Below, piece by piece: positions 44,337 through 52,137 of a stretch of DNA of 64,000 bases. The position numbers were made by a program, and so were the translations under genes. The DNA lies in the NCBI RefSeq assembly GCF_003583365.1, contig NZ_QXED01000012.1, positions 1-64,000 on the forward strand, written 5' to 3'. A model generated the notes under the pieces. That model had not been told where the DNA came from, did not search any database, and worked only from the letters and a program-made list of their open reading frames with translations. The stretch's first letter is position 1. The number at the start of each line of letters is the position of its first letter. This stretch comes from Fibrisoma montanum. Its GTDB lineage: Bacteria; Bacteroidota; Bacteroidia; Cytophagales; Spirosomataceae.

Positions 44337-44657
44337 ATGAAAACGTTCAAAATACTGCCGGTAGCCACAGCCCTGCTGTTAGTTGTCCTGATGGCCAGTT
44401 GTGGTCCGTCCTATGTTGGGACACGGGTAGATTACGGTCCTGGCTACCGCCCTTATTATGGATATCGTCCATATGGCTATTATCGTCCGGCACCGCCGGT
44501 AATCGTAACGCGACCGCCGGTGATTGTGCGCCGACCTCGTTACGTAGCCCCTCGCTATAAAAATTATGACCGGCGCTATTCAAGCCCGAATGCACGGTCG
44601 GGAGCACCCTCCTACCGGAATAATAGCGGAGCCTTTCGTTCACGGGGGCCCCGGTAA
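44337..44657 (+). CDS. small Tyr/Arg/Pro-rich lipoprotein
   Basis: 106-aa protein from ATG 44337 (the frame also has an ATG at 44325). Signal peptide with lipobox LMASC (Cys about residue 21). The mature part is strongly basic and rich in Tyr, Arg, Pro and Gly, with YRPYYGYRPYGYYRPAPP and IVTRPPVIVRRPRY, i.e. a short-period repeat-like low-complexity tail. No enzymatic domain. Such proteins occur singly in many Bacteroidota; function unknown. Confidence 0.6.
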   Translation: MKTFKILPVATALLLVVLMASCGPSYVGTRVDYGPGYRPYYGYRPYGYYRPAPPVIVTRPPVIVRRPRYVAPRYKNYDRRYSSPNARSGAPSYRNNSGAFRSRGPR

Positions 44658-44671
44658 ACAATGAAGCTGGC

Positions 44672-44703
44672 AAAAAAAGCGATCTACCTAGATCGCTTTT
44701 TTT
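44672..44703 (+). terminator. terminator between the lipoprotein and SRA genes
   Basis: AAAAAAAGCGATC / GATCGCTTTTTTT (44672-44684 with 44691-44703) with loop TACCTA; it is 15 nt past the lipoprotein stop and just before the SRA start at 44715. Confidence 0.85.
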
Positions 44704-44714
44704 GTTCTATAGCA

Positions 44715-45182
44715 ATGGCGCAACCGCAGTCAGATCTCCCGCTCAAACCCATTGATGATTTTCGGCCCGGCGATACGTTCCGGAACCGGATTGAATTGTC
44801 TTTGAGTGGTTTACATCGCCCCCGGCGGGCCGGTATCAGTGGCACAGGAAAAACGGGAGCCAACTCAATTATTCTGGCCGGCATGTACGAAGATGATGTA
44901 GATTTGGGTGATGTAATCTATTACGCTGGTCATGGCGGGCGGGATCAGAAAACGGGTCGTCAGGTGGCCGACCAGGTGCTCGATACGTATAATCTGGCCC
45001 TGCTGCGTAGTTTGGAAACGGAGCGTCCGGTTCGGCTGATCCGGGGCGCTACGTTGAGAAATGAGTTTGCACCAGCCGAAGGGTATCGCTATGAAGGGTT
45101 GTATCGGGTAGAGGAGGTTGAACGGATACGGGGTAAAGCCGGCTTTTGGATCTGGCTATTTAAACTTGTTCAAATCGTATGA
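44715..45182 (+). CDS. stand-alone SRA (YDG) domain protein
   Basis: 155 aa, essentially only an SRA domain. Conserved positions of SRA domains: GLHRPRRAGISG (about 32-43), AGMYEDDVDLGDVIYYAGHG (55-74) followed by GRD, NLALLRSL, PVRLIRG and FAPAEGYRYEGLYRVEE (118-134). SRA domains flip out and read modified cytosines (5mC/5hmC); in bacteria they are usually fused to HNH or restriction nucleases, but no nuclease is fused here. The open frame extends to ATG 44661 through a terminator hairpin, so 44715 is preferred. Overlaps the next gene by 4 nt. Confidence 0.8.
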   Translation: MAQPQSDLPLKPIDDFRPGDTFRNRIELSLSGLHRPRRAGISGTGKTGANSIILAGMYEDDVDLGDVIYYAGHGGRDQKTGRQVADQVLDTYNLALLRSLETERPVRLIRGATLRNEFAPAEGYRYEGLYRVEEVERIRGKAGFWIWLFKLVQIV

Positions 45183-45910
45183 CAAATCTGCTACGGACTA
45201 CATGGCTGCTTGTTGCGTTATTTTGCGTTATTAAATCAGCCAGTGCTATGCCAACCGATTCTCTCGATCAGGAAAACGTAACGCCCGACCGAGCCACGCT
45301 GCTCCGTAAATTGCAGGCTTTGCCCTGCGGTATTCGGGCTGCCGATTCAAAAGCTGCCGTACTGCAAAAGATAGAATCCTACCTGGCCGGCTACCAACCC
45401 GACCCCGCCTTTCCGGAAGACGCCTATGCAAAAGCCGCTGTTGAACAGGCTTTGAAAGGAGCAAAAACCGGCGGCTATGGCATCGGAGCCGTGCTGGTCG
45501 ATAGCCGGGGGAAAATTCTTCACGGTGCTTACAACGAGCAACTGCAAACCGGCCGATCCGACCTGCACGCCGAAATGGCCGTTCTGACCCAGTTTGAAAC
45601 GCTGCCACGGTTTAAGAAGTACCAGTCAAAGGGAAATTTTACCGGTGAGGGAAATACGATTTACACGGAACAATTAACGCTATACACCTCGGCCGAACCC
45701 TGTCCTATGTGCTTCATTCGGGTGGCCATTGCGGGAGTGGAAACACGCTACGTCACCACCGGCCCTGATGATGGCATGAACGCCCGGGCCTCGTGTCTGC
45801 CGCCGTTCTGGTATCAGTTGAGCCAGAAACACAAGGTGCAGGCAGCCCAGTCAGCACCGGTTCTTCAGAAGATGGCACACTGTTTGTTTTATTCGTTTTT
45901 GCTGGATTAA
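45179..45910 (+). CDS. exported deaminase of the cytidine/guanine/tRNA-adenosine deaminase family
   Basis: 243-aa protein with a classical signal peptide (LLVALFCVIKSASAM, cleavage near residue 23). Zinc-dependent deaminase core: His130-Ala-Glu132 (DLHAEMAV) and Cys175/Cys178 in EPCPMC. Preceding GIGAVLVDSRGKILHGAYNE and the YTSAEPCPMC strand support the nucleoside/base deaminase fold. Export of such an enzyme is unusual. It begins inside the SRA gene stop (ATGA), so both are coexpressed. Substrate unknown. A terminator follows near 45975-46007. Confidence 0.78.
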   Translation: MTNLLRTTWLLVALFCVIKSASAMPTDSLDQENVTPDRATLLRKLQALPCGIRAADSKAAVLQKIESYLAGYQPDPAFPEDAYAKAAVEQALKGAKTGGYGIGAVLVDSRGKILHGAYNEQLQTGRSDLHAEMAVLTQFETLPRFKKYQSKGNFTGEGNTIYTEQLTLYTSAEPCPMCFIRVAIAGVETRYVTTGPDDGMNARASCLPPFWYQLSQKHKVQAAQSAPVLQKMAHCLFYSFLLD

Positions 45911-45974
45911 CCAAATGTTGATGAGTGCACCGATGAAGCAGCCGGGTTTTCGAGAATGCACAGGAAAAAATGCG

Positions 45975-46007
45975 TTGAACCGGTCGGGGAGCCGGTTCCG
46001 GTAATTT
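45975..46007 (+). terminator. terminator after the deaminase gene
   Basis: GAACCGG and CCGGTTC form a 7-bp stem near 45975-45997, followed shortly by AATTTTTTT. Confidence 0.6.
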
Positions 46008-46065
46008 TTTTAGAATTCTACACACAACTTGGCTAATTCTGCGTTTAAAGGAAAACGGTATCGCA

Positions 46066-46278
46066 ATGAAAAGGACAAAGATACTCTTGCTGGTAGCGGC
46101 ATCGCTGATATTGATTGAGGTTCCGGTAGAAACGATGGCGTCGGTGAAGGCCGCCAAGGAGGTGACCGTAATTGGCGGACGGAAGCGCAAAGCAAAAGGC
46201 TATCGCCCCAAACGCGGAGGGTTGTTTAATACGGGTCTTTTCCGGAAGAAGAACCCCTGCGGCTGCCCCAATCATTAA
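46066..46278 (+). CDS. small basic exported protein, 70 aa
   Basis: N-terminal signal peptide (ILLLVAASLILIEVPVETMAS), then a very basic mature part of about 45 residues with GGRKRKAKGYRPKRGG and a C-terminal NPCGCPNH with two cysteines. No known family recognised. The mature peptide could bind nucleic acid, envelope polyanions or metal through the CxC-type end. Followed by a terminator. Short but the signal-peptide pattern and codon use make it plausible. Confidence 0.55.
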   Translation: MKRTKILLLVAASLILIEVPVETMASVKAAKEVTVIGGRKRKAKGYRPKRGGLFNTGLFRKKNPCGCPNH

Positions 46279-46310
46279 GCGATTGTTAAGAAATTGTACT
46301 TCTATCAGAG

Positions 46311-46335
46311 TAAGGCCCCTTCCAGGGGCTTTTTT
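46311..46335 (+). terminator. terminator before typA
   Basis: GCCCCT / AGGGGC hairpin with 3-nt loop followed by T6, about 35 nt after the small basic gene. Confidence 0.75.
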
Positions 46336-46379
46336 CATTTCATGACTTGTAAATTTCTGTGTTTCAGCTTAAAATTTAT

Positions 46380-46387
46380 TATCTTTG
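46380..46387 (+). promoter_or_regulatory. putative typA -7 element
   Basis: TATCTTTG, a perfect TAnnTTTG, 108 nt before the typA start; the AT-rich stretch upstream (46340-46379) lacks an obvious TTG at 20 nt. A 100-nt leader would result. Confidence 0.4.
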
Positions 46388-46494
46388 CGCACCATTTGTC
46401 AGAACCCGGGCTAGATAGATTATGTTGAGTTTATACACAAGTCCGCAAAACTGACCGGTCTATTCTATACCGCGGCAGCGGTTTACTCATTTGT

Positions 46495-48309
46495 ATGCAA
46501 TCAATTCGCAACATAGCAATCATTGCTCACGTTGACCACGGCAAAACAACGCTGGTTGACAAGATTATTCACGCATCCAAGATCTTCCGGGAGAATCAGG
46601 AGTTTGGTGACCTGATCCTGGATAACAACGATCTGGAGCGTGAGCGGGGCATTACCATCGTATCGAAAAACGTATCGGTGCGTTACAAGGACGTTAAAAT
46701 CAACATTATCGATACACCGGGCCACTCCGATTTTGGCGGTGAAGTGGAACGGGTGTTGAAAATGGCCGATGGCGTTTGCCTTTTGGTCGATGCCTTCGAA
46801 GGACCAATGCCGCAGACGCGTTTTGTGTTGAGCAAAGCGCTGTCGCTCGGGTTGAAGCCGGTGGTAATCATCAACAAAGTCGACAAGGAAAACTGTCGGC
46901 CGGACGAGGTACACGAGCAGGTGTTCGATTTGATGTTCAACCTCGGTGCTACTGAAGAACAGCTCGACTTCCCAACTGTATACGGGTCGTCGAAGCAAGG
47001 CTGGATGGGCCCGGACTGGAAAACCCCAACCGACAACATCACGTATCTGCTCGATACGATCGTTGAGCATATTCCGGCGGCTCCGACTAATGATGGAGCG
47101 CCCCAAATGCAAATCACATCGCTTGATTACTCGGCCTTTGTAGGTCGGATTGCGATTGGCCGCGTTCACCGGGGTACCCTGCGCGAAAGTGCCAACATGG
47201 CGCTGGTGAAAGCGGATGGATCAATCAAAAAGGTTCGAATCAAAGAACTACACGTTTTTGAAGGACTCGGTAAGCAGAAAGTAACCGACGTAAGCTCTGG
47301 TGAAATCTGTGCCGTGACCGGTATAGAAGACTTTGAAATTGGCGATACGTTGACTGACGCAGAAAATCCCGAGGCTTTGCCCCGGATTTCGGTCGACGAA
47401 CCGACAATGAACATGTTGTTCACGATTAACAACTCGCCGTTCTTCGGTAAGGAAGGTAAATTCGTGACGTCCCGCCACCTTCGGGATCGGTTGTTTAAAG
47501 AAACTGAAAAGAATCTGGCGCTGCGCGTCGAGCCAACCGATAGTGAAGATCGCTTCCTGGTGTTTGGCCGGGGCATTCTGCACTTGTCGGTTCTGATCGA
47601 AACCATGCGTCGCGAAGGCTACGAGCTGCAGGTAGGCCAGCCGCAGGTGCTGTACAAAGAAGACGAAAACGGACAGCGGCTGGAGCCGATCGAAACACTC
47701 GTGGTGGACGTACCGGAAGAAACGGCCGGTAAGGTTATCGAACTGGCTACCCAGCGCAAAGGCGAACTGCTGATTATGGAGCCGAAAGGCGACCTCCAGC
47801 ACCTTGAGTTCGAAATTCCGTCGCGGGGCCTGATCGGGCTGCGTTCCAACGTCCTGACCGCTACGTTTGGCGAAGCCGTGATGAGTCACCGGTTCAAGAA
47901 CTATCAGGCGTATAAAGGACCTATTCAGGAGCGGATCAACGGTTCATTGATTTCTATGAACAGCGGGGCGGCAACTGCCTACTCCATTGATAAACTTCAG
48001 GATCGGGGAGTTTTCTTCGTCGATCCGGGTGAGGAGATCTACACCGGACAGGTTATTGGGGAGCACAATCGTCAGAACGATATTGTAGTGAACCTGCAAA
48101 CTGCCAAGAAGCTGACCAACATGCGGGCTTCCGGCTCCGACGATAACGTAAAGATTGCACCGAAGCTTAACTTTTCGCTGGAAGAAGCGATGGAGTACAT
48201 CCAGAAGGACGAGTACCTCGAAGTGACGCCGAAGAGCATCCGGATGCGTAAGATTTTCCTGGATGAGAACGAACGCAAGCGGAATGAAAATAAAATGGCC
48301 ATGGCCTAA
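46495..48309 (+). CDS. typA: translational GTPase TypA/BipA
   Basis: 604-aa ribosome-binding GTPase of stress and growth control. G1 AHVDHGKTTL (residues about 11-20), G2 RGITI, G3 DTPGHSD, G4 NKVD, then EF-G-like domains II, III and V and the BipA-specific C-terminal domain ending EVTPKSIRMRKIFLDE. Length is normal for BipA. Single gene, own promoter and a strong bidirectional terminator. Confidence 0.96.
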   Translation: MQSIRNIAIIAHVDHGKTTLVDKIIHASKIFRENQEFGDLILDNNDLERERGITIVSKNVSVRYKDVKINIIDTPGHSDFGGEVERVLKMADGVCLLVDAFEGPMPQTRFVLSKALSLGLKPVVIINKVDKENCRPDEVHEQVFDLMFNLGATEEQLDFPTVYGSSKQGWMGPDWKTPTDNITYLLDTIVEHIPAAPTNDGAPQMQITSLDYSAFVGRIAIGRVHRGTLRESANMALVKADGSIKKVRIKELHVFEGLGKQKVTDVSSGEICAVTGIEDFEIGDTLTDAENPEALPRISVDEPTMNMLFTINNSPFFGKEGKFVTSRHLRDRLFKETEKNLALRVEPTDSEDRFLVFGRGILHLSVLIETMRREGYELQVGQPQVLYKEDENGQRLEPIETLVVDVPEETAGKVIELATQRKGELLIMEPKGDLQHLEFEIPSRGLIGLRSNVLTATFGEAVMSHRFKNYQAYKGPIQERINGSLISMNSGAATAYSIDKLQDRGVFFVDPGEEIYTGQVIGEHNRQNDIVVNLQTAKKLTNMRASGSDDNVKIAPKLNFSLEEAMEYIQKDEYLEVTPKSIRMRKIFLDENERKRNENKMAMA

Positions 48310-48333
48310 GCCATGTGTTCTCTCTTGAAATAC

Positions 48334-48360
48334 AAAGCCCCGATCAGTGATCGGGGCTTT
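48334..48360. terminator. bidirectional terminator after typA
   Basis: AAAGCCCCGATCA (48334-48346) with TGATCGGGGCTTT (48348-48360); A and T tracts on both sides. Shared with the convergent small gene at 48366. Confidence 0.8.
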
Positions 48361-48365
48361 CTTTG

Positions 48366-48560
48366 TTATCGCCAGGTCGCTACCTGATAGTAAGAAGAGG
48401 ACTCTGATTCGGTCTGGTTGGATTCGGGAGGTGAAGCAACCGGAGGGGTCACTTCGGCGGCCGCTGACTGTGAGGCCATGTAGTCGAGCTGCTTCCGGGA
48501 GTGGTAGTAGCTGATCACAAAGAGCGCGATACCGATAATGAACATCAATCCTTTCTTCAT
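48366..48560 (-). CDS. small single-pass membrane protein
   Basis: 64 aa from ATG 48560: MKKGLMFIIGIALFVISYY membrane helix (about residues 5-20), then a Ser/Thr/Glu/Pro-rich tail. The frame stays open to 48743, giving 125 aa with a hydrophilic 61-residue extension; the internal ATG before KKGLMF looks like a typical start. Function unknown. If the longer form is real it would be an odd N-out protein. The 48561-48760 stretch otherwise shows nothing recognisable. Confidence 0.5.
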   Translation of the reverse strand: MKKGLMFIIGIALFVISYYHSRKQLDYMASQSAAAEVTPPVASPPESNQTESESSSYYQVATWR

Positions 48561-48760
48561 AACGTGTACGTTTTTATTCAAGCTGTAGTCGATTTTAGTA
48601 TAAGAATGTGCTTCCTGTACGTAGTCTGCGTTCATGGTTGGTTCTGCACCAGTCAGAGTCAAAGAATAAGCCCCGACAGTTTCATTAGGTTGTTGTTGTA
48701 ACATGAGAGTGTAGAGTGAACGTAGAAACTGGTTAATTAACATGAAACAAAAAAGGTTGT

Positions 48761-49363
48761 TCAGAAAGCAACACCCATTCTGAATGTAATTCGGTTGTAA
48801 ATTCGGTTTTCATCACGTTTGAGATAAAAATTGTCTAGAGGTTTCACTACTGCGCTTTCCTGCCGTTTATACGCCACTGATAAAACAAAATTGCCTCTGC
48901 CGGGCTGCCCAAGCCGTAAACCAACGCCCGGCGATACGTAGAGCCCACCGCTGGTTTTATAGTTAGGCAGGTCACGATGCAGCCAGGCCAGCCCATAACC
49001 GGCATCCAGGCTGGTGAAAAGGCCGACCCCTTTTTTTGATTGAACGGCTACATCATATCGGACTCCTGCACTGACCGGCATCAGTAACGAAGCCAGGTAC
49101 CAGTCGATGCCGACCGTACCCCCAACCGCCAGCCTTGGCCAGATCCGAACCCCATTGAAGGTCTGCGCCGTAAATGAAGTCCGGTTCTGCGTAGTCTGCG
49201 CCCATTGGCTGCCGGAGGTAACCCGGCCCAGCGAAAGCCCTACCTCTGTCATGTTCATGAACGTCGGCCTGAATGCGGGTGCCTGAGCTTCAACGTTGGA
49301 CGCGGGGCAAAAGTACAGGAACAGCAGGCCCGTTAACCAACCATTCTTATTGAAAGGTTTCAT
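48761..49363 (-). CDS. outer-membrane beta-barrel-like protein
   Basis: 200-aa exported protein: signal peptide (LLFLYFCPASNVEAQ), then alternating strand pattern (VGGTVGIDWYLASLLMPVSAGVRY-like stretches, ended by RITFRMGVAF), typical of small outer-membrane barrels (PorT/OmpW-like size). Five nt after the LVIVD-repeat gene on the same strand, so cotranscribed. Function unknown. Confidence 0.6.
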   Translation of the reverse strand: MKPFNKNGWLTGLLFLYFCPASNVEAQAPAFRPTFMNMTEVGLSLGRVTSGSQWAQTTQNRTSFTAQTFNGVRIWPRLAVGGTVGIDWYLASLLMPVSAGVRYDVAVQSKKGVGLFTSLDAGYGLAWLHRDLPNYKTSGGLYVSPGVGLRLGQPGRGNFVLSVAYKRQESAVVKPLDNFYLKRDENRIYNRITFRMGVAF

Positions 49364-49368
49364 ATTAG

Positions 49369-50661
49369 TTAGAACGGTCGGTTTACGGCGATTTTGCTAA
49401 GCAACTGCAGCTGTTGCGGGTTGGTATAATCGTATTGGTACAACCCATCCTTACCAATCATCAGCAATTGTTTCCGCCCCGCAGCAGCGCCCATCGGAAT
49501 TACGTCGTAGGCATTCATACCGGCGAGGTGTTCGAGTTGTTTAACATCGAGCGCATTCCGGGCGTCCAGTGATTTCAGCCCCGACTGCCCTTCGCAGATG
49601 AACAGGTTAGGAAAATCGACACCCAATCCGTGCGGATTCTGCATCGGATAGCTTTTCAGCAACTTGGGGTTGTACAGGTCTTTGATATCGACTACGTCCA
49701 GTTGGTTCAGATTCCCCCCGCAGTTTGTACCCGATCGGAGTGTTACGTAGGCGATGTTGTCGTGAACAACCACCGGATCACAGACGCGGGCGTGCTGAAA
49801 AACCGACATCCGGACTGGTTTGGCGGGGTTGGTGTTGTCGTAAATCAGCATACCGGTCGTGGAACCGATAAATAGTTTGTCTTTGTACGGAAAAATGGTT
49901 TCAATGCCCCCGCCGAGGTTTATGCGTTCGCCCCGGCGCGGTTCGGCCGGAACCTGGATGTTGAACAACTGCATATCCTGCTGCCCAACCGTGTAGAGGT
50001 ACGTATCGTAAAGCGTAAACCGGGCCATTGAACCCCCTACACCGTTTGTGTTCGGGGCTGGAGCTGCCGACACAAACCGATTGGCAAAATCGGTAGACAT
50101 GCAGTTTGGGCACGCGTTCTGACGCGCTATCATGCCGTCTTCGCAGTTAGTTTCAACCGTTTCGGTTACGTAGTTGACCCGCTGATCGCTCAGCATCAGC
50201 GTATTTGCGTTGAACGACCACCAGCCCCCTTCAAACTGACCGTTCGGAAATACGTTCTGAACCCGGTTCACTTCTTTAATGTCGGTTAGCTTACTGATGT
50301 CGAGTGCCACCAGATCCATGTAGCTGTCGGCGTACAGGATGTTGTTCCGGATGGCCATGTCACCGTTTCCGGGGATGCGGATAAATGCTACAGGCCGGGG
50401 ATTGGCCGGGTCGCGGTTGTCGATCAGGTGAATTCCCTCCTTGACCTCATTGATGAGCAGGTACCCATCTTTCGTGTATATCTTGCCGGGGTTCACCAGC
50501 GACCGGGGCGCTTCCTGTTTCACCCCGTTCCGAATCTGTTCGGCCGTGAACGTAACGGGCGTAAACTGCCGGAAGGTGCGGGTTTCCCGACAAGTATCAT
50601 TGCAGGCCGTCAGGCAGACCAGTGGCAATAGCAGCAGAACAAGTAAAACGTTAGATTTCAT
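49369..50661 (-). CDS. LVIVD-repeat beta-propeller lipoprotein
   Basis: 430-aa exported protein with lipobox LTACND (Cys about residue 20). Repeats of the LVIVD type are visible (GIHLIDNRDPANPRPVAFI, MQLFNIQVPAEPRRGERI, LNQLDVVDIKDLYNPKLLKS), predicting a beta-propeller at the cell surface. A cysteine cluster NCEDGMIARQNACPNC (about 170-185) interrupts the propeller. Followed closely by the barrel-like gene. Such proteins are common in Bacteroidota and Gammaproteobacteria; function unknown. Confidence 0.75.
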   Translation of the reverse strand: MKSNVLLVLLLLPLVCLTACNDTCRETRTFRQFTPVTFTAEQIRNGVKQEAPRSLVNPGKIYTKDGYLLINEVKEGIHLIDNRDPANPRPVAFIRIPGNGDMAIRNNILYADSYMDLVALDISKLTDIKEVNRVQNVFPNGQFEGGWWSFNANTLMLSDQRVNYVTETVETNCEDGMIARQNACPNCMSTDFANRFVSAAPAPNTNGVGGSMARFTLYDTYLYTVGQQDMQLFNIQVPAEPRRGERINLGGGIETIFPYKDKLFIGSTTGMLIYDNTNPAKPVRMSVFQHARVCDPVVVHDNIAYVTLRSGTNCGGNLNQLDVVDIKDLYNPKLLKSYPMQNPHGLGVDFPNLFICEGQSGLKSLDARNALDVKQLEHLAGMNAYDVIPMGAAAGRKQLLMIGKDGLYQYDYTNPQQLQLLSKIAVNRPF

Positions 50662-50729
50662 ACTGGTATGGTTAGTGGTTTGGCCAAAAGACCCGGTTGT
50701 GGCTGAAAGCGTTGGAAATAGATAAAAAA

Positions 50730-50767
50730 ATTACCCGGCCGTAAAAAACAGCCGGGTAATCTGGGTC
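50730..50767 (-). terminator. terminator after the META/serpin run
   Basis: ATTACCCGGC (50730-50739) and GCCGGGTAAT (50751-50760) pair perfectly with an 11-nt loop; the minus strand continues with T7. It ends the minus-strand gene run starting at 56178. Confidence 0.8.
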
Positions 50768-50799
50768 ATACACAAAAAGTCAGCAATTACCTTCCACTT

Positions 50800-51240
50800 C
50801 TACTGTTTTTGATAGGCATACGTAGCGCCGTCGGCAATGTCAGTACCGTGCGGACTACGCTCCGATAGATACAGTACGTTGTCGGAACGAATCTCGAATG
50901 ACTGCCAGGTTTTATCGTTGAGATATAAGACGATCCCTTTCGTGTTGCCACCGTTTGGAAAGCTCAGGGAGAAGTTGCCCGTTTCCACTTCGTTGCCGTT
51001 GCGTAGGCGCTTAAACGTGCCGGCTTCTACAAGTCCGTCGTACGATATGGTTTCTGTATAACCGGCTTCAGATGCTGTTACTCGTTTCTGGGTCAGACCG
51101 TACGTAATGCTCGTCAACGCCCAAACGCCATTTACGGGGGCAGGAGGGGACACGCAGCCGCACACGGGCCGCTCGCAGCTTAGTGCGATCAGGACCAGAA
51201 ACGTAGTAAGAGCCGCTAATTTGGGCCGGTTCGTCTTCAT
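50800..51240 (-). CDS. exported META-like or lipocalin-like small lipoprotein
   Basis: 146-aa protein with a lipobox LIALSC (Cys about residue 20). It begins its mature part with PVNGVWALTSITYG, like the strand opening of small lipocalin-like domains, but lacks the META signature seen in the two upstream neighbours. Overlaps the upstream gene by 4 nt. Third of the small-lipoprotein set behind the serpin gene. Function unknown. Confidence 0.6.
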   Translation of the reverse strand: MKTNRPKLAALTTFLVLIALSCERPVCGCVSPPAPVNGVWALTSITYGLTQKRVTASEAGYTETISYDGLVEAGTFKRLRNGNEVETGNFSLSFPNGGNTKGIVLYLNDKTWQSFEIRSDNVLYLSERSPHGTDIADGATYAYQKQ

Positions 51241-51686
51241 TTATCGCGTTCGTAAATCAGTACATTCGCTCCGTTGTCGCCATAATACAGGCGAAGGCGG
51301 TTTTGATTGGTCAGCTCGTAGCGGGTAACGGTCCTTAGGTTACTGAAGTACGTTTGCTCAAATTGCATGGCGTCGGCTGGTCCCGCTTTTTTTGTAGCGC
51401 CAATAACGCCCATGGTCATAGTACCGTCCGCCGAAGCTGTTAACAACGTGAAGTAGTTGTTCACTGCCGATTGTCCCGTAGCGTCGAACGGCGTTACACC
51501 CGGCGTCGTACTGGCCGTAACATTTACCGCTAGTTGCAGCGTAATGGCATAGGGCGACGTAGGTGCCACGAGCCGCCAGGTTCCTGTCAATTGAGATGGT
51601 TTGGCGGGATTAATCAGCTCCTCCCGTTCGCAGCCTGTAAATGACATCAGGGCGAACATAAAGAGGCACATCATGATCTGTTTCAT
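51237..51686 (-). CDS. META-domain lipoprotein (HslJ-like)
   Basis: 149 aa from ATG 51686 (the frame stays open to 51725). Lipobox MSFTGC. META features: LTGTWRLVAPTSPYAITLQL, then AGPADAMQFEQTYFSNL and YELTNQNRLRLYYGD, corresponding to the family's conserved second half. META proteins (HslJ) are envelope lipoproteins linked to stress; role unproven. Paralogue of the next upstream gene, probably from a tandem duplication. Gap of 10 nt to it. Confidence 0.7.
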   Translation of the reverse strand: MKQIMMCLFMFALMSFTGCEREELINPAKPSQLTGTWRLVAPTSPYAITLQLAVNVTASTTPGVTPFDATGQSAVNNYFTLLTASADGTMTMGVIGATKKAGPADAMQFEQTYFSNLRTVTRYELTNQNRLRLYYGDNGANVLIYERDK

Positions 51687-51696
51687 ACTCATGTCA

Positions 51697-52137
51697 TTAC
51701 TTTCGTTCGTATACGTAGACGCCATCGGGCGCTCCCCGGTAGTAGAGCCGGAGTCGGTTCTGGTTGGTTAATTCATAGCGATAAGCTGCCCGGAGGTTGA
51801 CAAAGTAGCTTTGTTCAAACTGCATGGCATCCGCCGGACCGGCTATTTCAGTGTTCGCCAGGTCCCTGACTCGAAACGGATATAACTCACTCGTGAAAAT
51901 AAGCCCCGGGTCAGCCACCGATCCGGAGTAGGTATTGACCGGTGCACTGCCGGACAGGGCAAATCCCCGCTCATTCCGTTCGCCGATTCGAAGCGTAACC
52001 ACGTAGGGTGACGATGGCTCGACCAATTGCCAGTTGCCGATCAGGCTGTCGATGTAGGCCGGCACAGCCTCTTCCTGCTTGGTTTCGCAGGCCAGAGAAG
52101 CCAGTGCCAGCGCTATCATCGCTATAATCCGTATCAT
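51697..52137 (-). CDS. META-domain lipoprotein (HslJ-like), paralogue
   Basis: 146 aa, lipobox LASLAC (Cys about residue 17). LIGNWQLVEPSSPYVVTLRI, AGPADAMQFEQSYFVNL and YELTNQNRLRLYY closely match the downstream META protein, so the two are recent paralogues. Its start overlaps the serpin stop by 4 nt (ATGA), which couples it to the serpin gene. Confidence 0.72.
   Translation of the reverse strand: MIRIIAMIALALASLACETKQEEAVPAYIDSLIGNWQLVEPSSPYVVTLRIGERNERGFALSGSAPVNTYSGSVADPGLIFTSELYPFRVRDLANTEIAGPADAMQFEQSYFVNLRAAYRYELTNQNRLRLYYRGAPDGVYVYERK

Noticed and set aside
44661-44714. Longer N-terminus of the SRA protein, resembling a weak signal peptide
   Set aside because: The extra codons are the terminator hairpin of the preceding gene.
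48561-48743. Longer form of the small membrane protein
   Set aside because: The extension is hydrophilic, unlike any motif, and precedes a typical MKKG start; kept only as a remote option.
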